This document shows positions 19,301 through 27,513 of a stretch of 64,000 nt of DNA, piece after piece (position 1 is the stretch's first letter; every line of letters starts with the position of its first letter). The notes beneath the pieces are model-generated. The model searched no databases. It was not told the origin of the DNA and saw nothing but the letters and a program-made list of their open reading frames with translations. The stretch is from assembly GCF_947500835.1 (NCBI RefSeq), contig NZ_CANMTQ010000005.1:62001-126000 (forward strand), given 5' to 3'. Position numbers and translations under genes: made by a program. Origin of the DNA: an uncultured Halomonas sp. (GTDB lineage: Bacteria > Pseudomonadota > Gammaproteobacteria > Pseudomonadales > Halomonadaceae).

Positions 19301-21341
19301 AGCGTCGACGCCAGTTGGGGTGTTCGTCCACGGTGCCTGGCAGATTGGGCTGTCGTTCGAGCCCGAGAACATCCTCCATGGGCACCACCACCAAGGGCGG
19401 CGGCGTATGTCCAAGATAGGCGGCACTGGCATCCAGCACGGTGGTCACGGGAATATCGTCGGCAGATAGACTGGCCGGATTCTCGGTGGAATCAATCAGC
19501 CCCAGAGCATGCGCCAGGCTCACCCGCTCCCTGTCTCTTTGACGATGCTCCGTGACAGCATCCTGCTCATCCCCTAGCAGACCGAAACGATCGCGCAGAT
19601 CGATGTCATACCCTGACCACCAGCCCGCCACGGTGGGCAGGTCATGGGTCGAGGACATTGCCACGGCCTGGTCCGTCCACTCGGTTGAGGCAATGAAGTC
19701 GTCCTGTTCGTCGCGCTCGAACCAGAGCACGCGCATGCCCAGAATGCCGCGTTCCCTCAGCTGGTCGCGAAAGCCCGGCGCCACGGTGCCCAGGTCTTCG
19801 CCGATGACGATGGCGCGATGGCGCCAGGACTCCAGGGCCACCAGACGCAGCATGTCGTTCAAGGGAAAGCGAATGTAACCGCCCTGCCTGGGCGAGGCGC
19901 CATGAGGCACCAGCCACAGCCGCAGTAGCCCCAGGATGTGATCGATACGCAGCCCGCCGGCATGACGGAACGCCGTGCGCAGCATGTCGATGAAGCTGCG
20001 AAACCCGGAGCGCACCAGGCCGTGGGGCGAAAACGAGGCCAGACCCCAGTCCTGCCCGTGCACGTTGAACGAGTCCGGCGGTGCACCGATGGAAACCCCT
20101 TCGAGCATCTCTTCCTGACGACTCCAGGTCTGGCTACCGGCGCCATCCGCCCCGACCGCCAGATCGGCAATTATCCCAAGGGCCATGCCGTCGTCGCGCA
20201 TATTGTCCTGGGCGTACTCCAACCCTTCCGCCACCAGCCATTGCAGAAAGGCGTGAAACATCACTTCCTGCGCATTTTCCCGAGCGAATTGCGCAACCTC
20301 ATGACTGCGCGGATTGCGCAGGGCTTCGGGCCAGTCGCGCCAGTTGCCTTCCGGGCGCGCCCTTTGCAGGGCTTCGAAACGACAGTGATCCTCGAGCAAC
20401 TCTCCCCCCGCGGCGCGAAACGCATTGAACCTGCGCTTCTGGGCATCGGTTTCATCATCTTGATCGCTGCGCTCCTGGAACATGGCGAAAAGCTCACGCA
20501 GCCAGGTCAACTTGGCCTGCGCCGCTGCCGGCCAGTCGATGAGCTCCGCGGCTTCCAGATGCGCAAGTTCATCTTGCAAGTCGCACCGGTCAATAGCCTC
20601 TTCGACCAGCTCCTTGTCCAGCACGATTCGCGGCGAGGCATACAGCACGTTGAACAACAGGCGGCTGGACGGAGAGTAAGGACTGTAGCGCTGGGTATCG
20701 GCACTGAACATGGCATGCATTGGACTGATGACCAGGGCATCCGCCTGCTGGGCAACGGCGGCGCGACCAAGCGCTGCCAATGCCAGAATATCGCCGATGC
20801 CTCCAGCGCCAGCACGGCGCAGGGAATACACCTGCACCGCCAGTCCCCACAAATGTGGCTCGGTGGGCGTGTCCGCGCCGGTGTTGTTGCAGGCATCCGC
20901 GCCGCTGAAGCAGCGCCGGGGCGCTACGGCCAGTGTCACCGTCGCTTCGCCCAGCACCAGGCGATGGTAGCCTGGGCTCTCGATGGCGGGTAAGCGGCCA
21001 TGATCATCGACTTGCCCTTCCCGCTCTTCGCCGGTTTCCAGTATCACCCTGAATGTCGTACCCGCCCTGAGTGGACAAGGCAGTTCGATGGGCGTATCGC
21101 AATCCACGCTGATCAGTGGCGGCAGCTCATCAAGACTGTCTGGGTGATATAGCCGCTGCAAGCGTTTGGCGCTGGCGCGCATCGTCTCTTCATCGTCGAC
21201 GTCAAAGCCAAGTGCCGCGAGCAGGGTATGGCGGGTCTCGTCGTCAAGATGACATTGGTTGCCTTCGCTGTCTTCCCACTGCTCGATCAACCCGACGGCA
21301 TCGGCGAGTTCTCTCAAGGCCGCATCATTCATGCCCGTCAT
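16314..21341 (-). CDS. malQ-treY: 4-alpha-glucanotransferase fused to maltooligosyl trehalose synthase
   Basis: A single frame of 1675 residues joins two normally separate enzymes. Residues 1-690 are a GH77 MalQ with Asp467 (LRIDHILGLL) and Glu515 (VIGEDLGTV). Residues 755-1675 are a GH13_26 TreY with Asp1064 (LRVDHVDGLADPGGY) and Glu1108 (ILAEGETLHTDWG), which turns the reducing end of a maltooligosaccharide into a trehalosyl unit. The joint (about 690-754) is Ser/Gln/Lys-rich and disordered, and Met755 is preceded by AGGAAAG 9 bases upstream, so a separate TreY could also be made. The start at 21341 overlaps the treZ stop as ATGA; ATG 21332 has better AAGGA spacing. Confidence 0.92.
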   Translation of the reverse strand: MTGMNDAALRELADAVGLIEQWEDSEGNQCHLDDETRHTLLAALGFDVDDEETMRASAKRLQRLYHPDSLDELPPLISVDCDTPIELPCPLRAGTTFRVILETGEEREGQVDDHGRLPAIESPGYHRLVLGEATVTLAVAPRRCFSGADACNNTGADTPTEPHLWGLAVQVYSLRRAGAGGIGDILALAALGRAAVAQQADALVISPMHAMFSADTQRYSPYSPSSRLLFNVLYASPRIVLDKELVEEAIDRCDLQDELAHLEAAELIDWPAAAQAKLTWLRELFAMFQERSDQDDETDAQKRRFNAFRAAGGELLEDHCRFEALQRARPEGNWRDWPEALRNPRSHEVAQFARENAQEVMFHAFLQWLVAEGLEYAQDNMRDDGMALGIIADLAVGADGAGSQTWSRQEEMLEGVSIGAPPDSFNVHGQDWGLASFSPHGLVRSGFRSFIDMLRTAFRHAGGLRIDHILGLLRLWLVPHGASPRQGGYIRFPLNDMLRLVALESWRHRAIVIGEDLGTVAPGFRDQLRERGILGMRVLWFERDEQDDFIASTEWTDQAVAMSSTHDLPTVAGWWSGYDIDLRDRFGLLGDEQDAVTEHRQRDRERVSLAHALGLIDSTENPASLSADDIPVTTVLDASAAYLGHTPPPLVVVPMEDVLGLERQPNLPGTVDEHPNWRRRCPAPVEELLEDASIRKRLSGLDDSRRNASTRPSSAQGSSGTKSLQASESEGDVLPTGSIQKDSIQKEEPGKLSSMSPIRATVRLQFHAGFTLDDALPWIDYYADLGISHVYASPLLASRSGSTHGYDGIDPTRLDPELGGEEALERLVAKLRERNMGLILDIVPNHVAVGGSENLWWQDVLTQGQRSPYAKFFDIDWHSPDPLLNGKVLLPFLGGPYGELLHSGELKLNYEASTAGFYVAYHEHHFPIDPMYYGVILQHANEDALRSLATCFDEAQTSADPQPVLIEARERLAQASEKADLQPALQHFDTTSEQGARALHDLLEKQHYRLAFWRTASDEINWRRFFDITELGGLRVELPEVFDAIHSVILRLVERGWVDGLRVDHVDGLADPGGYCRKLRQCLQDLMQHRPDDVPRHVALYVEKILAEGETLHTDWGVDGTTGYEFMNEVSGLQHDPEGAAPLRTLWRETSGRGSDFLIEVRKARAEMLDSALSSEFHACARVLQALARHDTATRDITLGAIERVLKALVVHFPVYRTYADEKGRPEIDQAHFEQAKVEARRDVNPPERDLLDQLDRWLGGEAPEACQDERERSLRLQAIQRFQQLTSPVAAKAVEDTAGYRSAVLISRNDVGFDPQNFSHTPAYFHEACRRRAEQFPLSLVSTATHDHKRGEDVRARLAALSELPWTFTEQVRRWREKTTSLREEQGTGVAPSPADELILYQMLLGAWAPTLDRENGEAMNGFAERLAQWQEKALREAKLRSHWLWPDSDYESACRNFLFGLIEDTALRDELSDTARVLDLPGAVNGLVQVVLRMTVPGVPDLYQGTEFWDYSLVDPDNRRSVDHQARQTALEEHSSPQEALEHWRDGRVKQAVIARLLAARNESPSLFAQGDYTAMVVEGNRKEHVVAFSRKHAQQALLVVVPRLPAAMLESATLPLIPTEEWGDAQLQIPESLQGPWRDVLTGNTVELNQETILISELLAHFTAGVFVRGGA
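19065..19105 (-). promoter_or_regulatory. Possible internal ribosome site and TreY start in malQ-treY
   Basis: On the minus strand an AGGAG and an AGGAAAG precede the in-frame ATG at 19079, which encodes Met755. The following residues, SPIRATVRLQF, are where stand-alone TreY proteins begin. It looks like a former gene start kept inside a fused frame. It is predicted only and would yield a free TreY beside the fusion. Confidence 0.4.
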
Positions 21342-23158
21342 CCTTGCGTTTTGGTGTGCAACCAGGCAACGGCGCTATAGGTTTCGAGCCAACCTTCCTG
21401 GGCGCTCGCTGCTATTCCTTCCTGGGTTTCATAAAGAAGTCCTGACATCATCGCCAAGCCATCCACTGCGGCGCTATCCCCTCCCAGATTCAGGGCAATG
21501 ACAAGCTGACTGTCGTCATTCATGCGCCACCGGGCAAGCCACGCTTTTTCTGCCAGCACCTCGACGCCATCGGCAACGGCTCCAGGCAAGCGTGGCACGA
21601 TCTCACTTTTGCGCAACGCCAGCAGCTTTCGATAACGCACCAGCCACTCGGCATGAACCGGCGTTTCCCGGTAGTCGAAATCCGGAATGGAGTCGACGAA
21701 GGTCTGACGATCGTTGGGGTCCGGGATCGCTTCTCGAGTGGCCGGGTCGCTGAAGGCGCTAAAAGCGGCAAATTCGCTGCGCCGGCCTTTACGTACCGCC
21801 TCGGCAAGCTCGCCATGATGAGAGGTGAAAAAGCAAAAAGGCTGCGTCGACCCCCACTCCTCTCCCATGAACAGAAGCGGGATCATCGGCGACAGCAACA
21901 AGGGTACCGTTGCCGCGACCAGGGCCTTGGGGTCGGTCAGTAGCCCGAGCCGCTCTCCCAAGGCCCGATTGCCGATCTGATCGTGGTTCTGCAGAAAGAT
22001 CACGAAAGCGCTGGGGGGCAGATGGATGCTGGGCTCGCCCCGGACATGACCGCCGCGGGTCGTCTCGCCTTGATAGATGAAGCCTTCACTCAGGCAGCGC
22101 GCCAGACGCTGGGTAGCATCTTCGGTAAAGTCGCTGTAATACCCTTCATATTCGCCGGTGAGCAGCACATGCATGACGTTGTGCCAGTCGTCATTCCACT
22201 GGGCGTCGAACAGCGCCGGATCGAGCAGACTGGCCTGATTGCTCTCGTTCTCGAGCATCAGATGCACATGGCGCCCCGGCTCGACCCGCTTGCGAATTTC
22301 CTGGGCCATTTCGACAAGAAAATCCTGTTCGCCAATGGCATGCACCGCATCGAAGCGCAGTCCATCGAAGCGATACTCCAGCAGCCACATCAAGGCATTG
22401 TCAATGAAGTAGCGGCGCACCTGGGGCTTACGAAAATCGATGGCGGCGCCCCAGGGAGTGGGTAGATCTTCACGAAAGAAGGTGCCGGCGTAAGCGGCTA
22501 GATAGTTGCCATCCGGGCCGAAATGGTTATAGACGACATCGAGATACACCATTAGCCCATGCTCGTGGGCCTCGTCGATCAGTGCTTTGAGCTCATCCGG
22601 ATCGCCATAGGAGGCTTCCACCGCATAGGGCAGCACGCCGTCGTAGCCCCAGTTGCGCCCACCGGGAAACTCCGCCACCGGCATCAGCTCGATGGCGGTG
22701 ATGCCCAGAGAAGCAAGATAGGCCAGGCGCTGACGCACCCCCTCAAAGCCGCCAAGGGTTCCCACATGCAGTTCGTAGATGACGCTTTCGTGCCAGGGTC
22801 GACCTTGCCACTGCGGGTGACGCCAGGCATAACGCTCAGGATCGACCACCAGACTGGGACCGTCGATATCCTCACGCTGGGCGCGAGACGCAGGATCGGG
22901 GATGGCAAGCCCCTGGGCGTGTTCGTCGCTGAACACCCGGTAGCGATAACCCGTTCCTGCCGGGCATTGAACGCTCAGCTGATAATGGCCGTCTTGCATG
23001 GCCTGCATGGCTTGGCTGTCGCTTCCCTCGATCTCGAGCCACACCTTATCTGCGGTGGGCGCCCATAGCGTGAAGCATGTTCGACCATCGTCCTGTAACT
23101 GAGCGCCGAAGCGAGGAGCAAACCGAAACCTGGCCGCAGGTGTGTCGTCCGTATTCAT
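21338..23158 (-). CDS. treZ: Maltooligosyl trehalose trehalohydrolase
   Basis: 606 residues from the ATG at 23158, which overlaps the previous stop as ATGA and follows AAGGAG by 10 bases; the frame can be read 9 bases further upstream from a TTG, which is less likely. An N-terminal CBM48-like domain (about 10-100) precedes a GH13_10 barrel with YELHVGTL, IELMPVAEFPG, DVVYNHFG, LRFDAVHAI and the FLQNHDQIGN segment. TreZ releases trehalose from the maltooligosyl-trehalose made by TreY. Its stop overlaps the malQ-treY start, so the two partner enzymes are translationally coupled. Confidence 0.95.
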   Translation of the reverse strand: MNTDDTPAARFRFAPRFGAQLQDDGRTCFTLWAPTADKVWLEIEGSDSQAMQAMQDGHYQLSVQCPAGTGYRYRVFSDEHAQGLAIPDPASRAQREDIDGPSLVVDPERYAWRHPQWQGRPWHESVIYELHVGTLGGFEGVRQRLAYLASLGITAIELMPVAEFPGGRNWGYDGVLPYAVEASYGDPDELKALIDEAHEHGLMVYLDVVYNHFGPDGNYLAAYAGTFFREDLPTPWGAAIDFRKPQVRRYFIDNALMWLLEYRFDGLRFDAVHAIGEQDFLVEMAQEIRKRVEPGRHVHLMLENESNQASLLDPALFDAQWNDDWHNVMHVLLTGEYEGYYSDFTEDATQRLARCLSEGFIYQGETTRGGHVRGEPSIHLPPSAFVIFLQNHDQIGNRALGERLGLLTDPKALVAATVPLLLSPMIPLLFMGEEWGSTQPFCFFTSHHGELAEAVRKGRRSEFAAFSAFSDPATREAIPDPNDRQTFVDSIPDFDYRETPVHAEWLVRYRKLLALRKSEIVPRLPGAVADGVEVLAEKAWLARWRMNDDSQLVIALNLGGDSAAVDGLAMMSGLLYETQEGIAASAQEGWLETYSAVAWLHTKTQG

Positions 23159-24552
23159 GCCGGCCAATCTCCTTGTCTCAAGAACAACGCCGCCAAGGGC
23201 GGCAAGGTCAATGATACTGATACCGGGTAACCATGGCTTGGCTCCAGCAGGGCCTCGACGCCATTGGCGTTGCCCACGTTGGAGCCACCATAAAAAACGC
23301 TATCGCTGTTGAGCACCTCGTGCCAGGCCCCCAGGGTCGGCACACCAATGCGATAGTGCTCAAGAACGTTGGGCGTAAAATTGACGACGACCAGCACCGG
23401 CGCGGTGCCTTCGGCGCCATAACGCAGAAAAGCGATGACGCTATTGGTGACATCGTCGCCGATTACCCAGGCAAAACTGCTGGATTCGATGTCGCATTCA
23501 TAAAGCGCCGACTCATTGCCATACAAACGATTGAGATCCGCCACCAGTCGCAGCATGCCCGCATGGAAAGTTTGATCCAGCAATCCCCAGTCGAGGGATC
23601 TACCGGGCTGCCATACCGGTCCCTGGGCGAACTCGCTGCCCATGCCCAGAAGCTTCTTGCCAGGATGCGCCCACATGTAGCTCATGGCGGCACGCAGGTT
23701 GGCAAACTTCTGCCAAGGGTCTCCCGGCATGCGATCGAACCAGCTTTGTGGCTCGTGACTCGATGATTCTTCGAGCAGCGGCAGGAGAAAATGCATGTCA
23801 AAGGCCGTGCCCAGGCTTTCATGCAGCAAATGGTGTTCCCTGCCCCGCCACTTCGTGGGCACGCTCAGATAATTCAGGGTGTTGTGCGACCAGCGCGTAT
23901 TGCATATCAATACCCGGGTCAACAGATGAACCGGCATGTCTACCGGGCGATCGATCAATACGAGAACGTCGTGACGCCGCTTGGTGATGCCCTGTATCAA
24001 GTACTCGATGAGACCGCCACCGGTCTGCTCGGCGTGCTCCTTTAGATGAAGCCCGTCGAGATGATAGCGCTCGACCCACTCGAGTGCCTGATGAAGCATG
24101 ACAGCAAAGGTCTGGCTATCGTCATCGGTTGCGTATGGCGTATCCGAAGCGACGTTCCAGTCCAGTATTACGCCGATATCACTTTCATGGCAGGCAAGAA
24201 TGAAAGTGGCAAATGCTTCATCGCTGACGTGCTGCACGTTCACATCGGTCAACGCAATGTGGGTAAAACCAAGATCCGCCACATAGGGCAAGAGACGATC
24301 GATCAGCGCCATCCAGGACAAGGGGTTTCCGGCTTCATCCAGGTACCATCCCAATGGGCTGAAGCGATAAATGGACAGTGGCGCCGAGGTAAAATCCTGG
24401 CGGCTGCGGCGCAATAGCCACTGGCCATCATACCAGCGATCCGTCGGCGCCAAAGGCGGCAGAAGCTGTGGCAGACTCGAGGCGGCTCTTCGATTGGGCG
24501 TGGGCGACTCCTTGTCCATTTGTAGCGTCACGTCAATTGACAGCTTGCCCAT
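23155..24552 (-). CDS. GlgB-like GH13 pseudoenzyme
   Basis: 465 residues from the ATG at 24552 (GGAG 7 bases upstream), overlapping the glgA end by 20 bases. The sequence follows GlgB closely in places (MPGDPWQKFANLRAAMSYMW, PGKKLLGMGSEFAQ, and the C-terminal beta domain with VVVNFTPN and FYGGSNVGN), so it derives from a branching enzyme. It lacks CBM48 and all catalytic residues: aligned with GlgB, nucleophile Asp426 becomes Lys171, Glu479 becomes Asp201 and Asp547 becomes Glu262; the RVD arginine becomes His169 and DWVPAH becomes DWNVAS. The frame is intact and ends ATGA-coupled to treZ, so it is a maintained gene. A glucan-binding or regulatory subunit is a guess; branching activity is unlikely. 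Confidence 0.85.
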   Translation of the reverse strand: MGKLSIDVTLQMDKESPTPNRRAASSLPQLLPPLAPTDRWYDGQWLLRRSRQDFTSAPLSIYRFSPLGWYLDEAGNPLSWMALIDRLLPYVADLGFTHIALTDVNVQHVSDEAFATFILACHESDIGVILDWNVASDTPYATDDDSQTFAVMLHQALEWVERYHLDGLHLKEHAEQTGGGLIEYLIQGITKRRHDVLVLIDRPVDMPVHLLTRVLICNTRWSHNTLNYLSVPTKWRGREHHLLHESLGTAFDMHFLLPLLEESSSHEPQSWFDRMPGDPWQKFANLRAAMSYMWAHPGKKLLGMGSEFAQGPVWQPGRSLDWGLLDQTFHAGMLRLVADLNRLYGNESALYECDIESSSFAWVIGDDVTNSVIAFLRYGAEGTAPVLVVVNFTPNVLEHYRIGVPTLGAWHEVLNSDSVFYGGSNVGNANGVEALLEPSHGYPVSVSLTLPPLAALFLRQGDWPA

Positions 24553-26149
24553 AAGGAGACTCCGTTTCGCCAAGGGTAGCACTGTAAAGCTGGTTATAAG
24601 GTTCGATGGACTGATGCCAATGATAACGACCTGCCATGGCCGCACGACGCATGGCGTAGAATAGATCCGTGGCACGGAAGACTTTGAAAGCGCGATCGAT
24701 GGCTTGCATGTAGCTGGCAAAGGTCACTTCATCGAACAGAAAACCGGTCACCCCATCCTCGATGGTATCCACCAGGCCACCGGTACGATGGGCGATAGGC
24801 AGAGAGCCAAAGCGTTGGGCGTACATCTGACTCAACCCGCAGGGCTCGAAACGCGACGGCATCAACAGAAAATCGCTGCCGGCATAGATACAGCGCGCCT
24901 CCCCTTCATCGAAGCCGATATTGACGCCGATCGCGCCAGGGAACCGATCCGCCAGATTGCACAACGCACGCTCGAACCCACGTTCACCGCGCCCGATGAA
25001 TACGATCTGCCCGCCTCGGCGAATGATGGACTCCGCCACGCCCACAGTGAGATCGATACCTTTCTGGTGAACAAGACGGGAGACCACGGCGAATAGCGGC
25101 CCGGTGCATATCGCCAGACCAAACAGTTGGCGCACATAATTGGCGTTGGCGCGCTTGCCACGCCAATCGTTCTTGGCGAAGGCACGCGCCAGATGGGCAT
25201 CGGTGCGCGGGTCCCAGCTTTCGTCGATACCATTGGGTATACCCGCAAGACGCCCCTGCTCGGCCTTGGTGCTCAGCAACCCTTCGAGTCCGCAGCCAAA
25301 TTCGGGTGTAGTGATTTCCTGGGCATAGGTGGCGCTGACCGTGGTCACTCGTCCGGAGTAGGCGATGCCCGCCTTCATGAAGGACAGCTGACCGTGATAT
25401 TCCACCCCGTCGATGGTCATGGCCTCTTCCGGCACACCGAGGGCCTTGCAGCGAGACGCATCGAACACGCCCTGATAGGCAAGGTTGTGAATGGTGAAAA
25501 TGCAGGGCGTCGATTCCTCCCACCAGTGCAGATAGCCTGCGGTCAGCCCGCAGGTCCAATCGTTGAGATGCAGAAGCTGAGGGCACCAGTTGAGCCCGGC
25601 GTTACCCGCGGCGATTTCGGCCGCCGCAAGACTCAAACGCGCAAAGCGTATGTCATTGTCTTCCCATCCTATCCCTGAGTCGTCGCAATAAGGATTACCC
25701 TCGCGCTCATAGAGTTCCGGGCAAAGCAACACATAGAGGATCAGGCCATCAGGATAGGTGATCTGACCGATGTCACAGGCGGGAATGTCGGCCAGAGCCG
25801 GCAGGCGCCCCACCACTTCGATCTTGCGCTTGGATTGAATGACTTCACGATAGGCCGGTAGCAGAACCCGCACGTCGTGACGCAGACGAAGCGCCCGGGG
25901 TAGCGCCGAGGAGACGTCTCCCAATCCTCCTACCTTGACCAGATCGGCGATTTCCGGCGTAACGTATAGAACGTCATATCCATTCTCGCCTTTATGCTCG
26001 ATACGCCTGGGAGGGGTTCTTGCTCTGGCCGCCTTTTCGATGACGGCGGGTAATGCGATTTTTTGCTGGTCCTCTACAAGTGGATCATCCGTATCCACAT
26101 CGACGGGGACCATTTCTTGCGAAATGCTGCGCAACGCCGTGTTGCCCAT
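24533..26149 (-). CDS. glgA: Glycogen synthase
   Basis: 538 residues of the GT5 family. An N-terminal extension of about 57 residues precedes the nucleotide-sugar motif KVGGLGDV, and the C-terminal domain has MPSRFEPCGLSQMYAQRFG and HRTGGLVDTIEDG. The enzyme elongates alpha-1,4-glucan from ADP- or UDP-glucose; no glgC lies in the window, so its donor is open, and in some GlgE organisms a synthase instead makes maltose-1-phosphate. AAGGAGG precedes the ATG by 7 bases. It is the first gene of a run of nine same-strand genes ending with glgB. Confidence 0.93.
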   Translation of the reverse strand: MGNTALRSISQEMVPVDVDTDDPLVEDQQKIALPAVIEKAARARTPPRRIEHKGENGYDVLYVTPEIADLVKVGGLGDVSSALPRALRLRHDVRVLLPAYREVIQSKRKIEVVGRLPALADIPACDIGQITYPDGLILYVLLCPELYEREGNPYCDDSGIGWEDNDIRFARLSLAAAEIAAGNAGLNWCPQLLHLNDWTCGLTAGYLHWWEESTPCIFTIHNLAYQGVFDASRCKALGVPEEAMTIDGVEYHGQLSFMKAGIAYSGRVTTVSATYAQEITTPEFGCGLEGLLSTKAEQGRLAGIPNGIDESWDPRTDAHLARAFAKNDWRGKRANANYVRQLFGLAICTGPLFAVVSRLVHQKGIDLTVGVAESIIRRGGQIVFIGRGERGFERALCNLADRFPGAIGVNIGFDEGEARCIYAGSDFLLMPSRFEPCGLSQMYAQRFGSLPIAHRTGGLVDTIEDGVTGFLFDEVTFASYMQAIDRAFKVFRATDLFYAMRRAAMAGRYHWHQSIEPYNQLYSATLGETESPYGQAVN

Positions 26150-26418
26150 GAAGCAACCTCCTTGTACGACTCACAAGTTCTTCATAATCCAATGACAACA
26201 AGAAAACCTTAACTTCAGTAATTTTTGCGTTTTTATTACGCCTTAATCATTCTTAAGTATTACGCTTATACCACTTGCTCGCGCTTGTATCGAGGCGTCT
26301 TCAAGAATAGATGAATATAGACGATATGCACGGGTAAGTGCTTCCCTACTTTGGACACAGCGGAAAAACGGCCATCGCAAGAGAGCGATGACCGTTGGCA
26401 GAAAAGTCGTGATATCCG
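26150..26418. other. Upstream region of the glucan operon
   Basis: A 269-base gene-free, AT-richer stretch between glgA and the DUF2189 gene. It must hold the promoter of the 20.5-kb minus-strand operon, but I find no convincing -35/-10 pair; TATAAG on the minus strand near 26270 lacks a partner. The far end holds the terminator of the DUF2189 gene. Confidence 0.5.
26364..26395 (-). terminator. Rho-independent terminator after the DUF2189 gene
   Basis: On the minus strand an 11-base-pair stem (ACGGTCATCGC with GCGATGGCCGT, one G-U pair) and a 6-base loop are followed by TTTTT. It lies just downstream of the DUF2189 stop. Confidence 0.85.
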
Positions 26419-27222
26419 TTACATCTTGTTTTCAACTCCTACCAGATCTTCGTAGGCATGCCAGCTTGCATGGCCTAGCACCGGTAAAATTACTGCCAGC
26501 CCTATATAGAACGTCGCCACGCCAACAATGGTGCAGCCGGTCAGTATCGCGGCCCATAGCAGCATGGGCCGAAAATTACGTGCGACGCTTTTGACGCTGG
26601 CTTCGATTCCTTCCATGAAAGTGAGATCGCGATCCATCAAGGTTGGGATGGCCACTACGCTGATGGAAAAGGCGCCAAAGGCCAACACACCGCCGAATAT
26701 GCTTCCTACCAGCAGCATGCCAAGCCCTTCGGGAGTGGTGAACAAAGCCGAGTACAAATCGATCGGGCTGGGTACGTTAAAACCAAAGAACAGCGCAAAC
26801 AGCAGTGTTGCCACTCGAATCCAGATGATGAAGAAAATCATCATCATCAATCCCATCATGGCCAGTTGTCCGGTATGAGAGGTCCAGGCACCGAATGCAT
26901 CGCCGAAGGTGGGGGTATGCCCATTGCTAAGACGACGACTGATGCCGTAGGACCCCACTGCTACCAGTGGGCCAAGAAACATGAAGCCTGCTATCAAGGG
27001 CAACAGCCAGTGCCATAAACCCAGCGTATAAGCGCCGAATGTCACTGCCAGACTGATACCTACCCAAAACAGCCCGTAGGACAAACTGACTGTCATGGCC
27101 TTACGAAAGTCGTTGATGCCTGCAATCAACCATTGTTTTGGCCTGTCGATATCGATGTGATGAATGATCAATTGCGTGCTTGCTTGCGTGGTTGGTGTGT
27201 TCTTTTTGGTATCCACCATCAT
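26419..27222 (-). CDS. DUF2189 integral membrane protein
   Basis: 267 residues with about six hydrophobic segments (roughly 50-75, 75-95, 125-150, 165-190, 195-215 and 225-255) and a polar N-terminus. The layout and the closing HASWHAYEDLV segment fit the DUF2189 family of inner-membrane proteins, whose function is unknown. GGGG 7 bases before the ATG supports the start. It has its own terminator and seems monocistronic. Confidence 0.8.
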   Translation of the reverse strand: MMVDTKKNTPTTQASTQLIIHHIDIDRPKQWLIAGINDFRKAMTVSLSYGLFWVGISLAVTFGAYTLGLWHWLLPLIAGFMFLGPLVAVGSYGISRRLSNGHTPTFGDAFGAWTSHTGQLAMMGLMMMIFFIIWIRVATLLFALFFGFNVPSPIDLYSALFTTPEGLGMLLVGSIFGGVLAFGAFSISVVAIPTLMDRDLTFMEGIEASVKSVARNFRPMLLWAAILTGCTIVGVATFYIGLAVILPVLGHASWHAYEDLVGVENKM

Positions 27223-27465
27223 AGCGCTACCCCTTGATACTGACTGCTTATTGCCGGACAGATCCGCCTAGATAGGTTCTCTAACATGCGGATGACTTGT
27301 TCAGGATGATGGGAGCGGCATATCAAGGGTATTGAGAGAGTTGGAATAATGAAATACGCCGATCACCAGCATGCCTGTTTTCACTATAGCCGACCTTGCT
27401 GATTACTGCATGAATGCCGGCAAAGGCTTCGTACTTTCAGCGAATGGCTGTGTTGCAAGGCACAA

Positions 27466-27497
27466 GAAACGCCCGGCAGTTCAAACTGCCGGGCGTT
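27466..27497 (-). terminator. Rho-independent terminator after uspA
   Basis: A perfect 12-base-pair stem (AACGCCCGGCAG with CTGCCGGGCGTT) and a 6-base loop, followed by TTTCTTG on the minus strand. It closes the TAXI-TRAP/UspA operon. Confidence 0.85.
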
Positions 27498-27513
27498 ATC
27501 GACCTGACGACGA

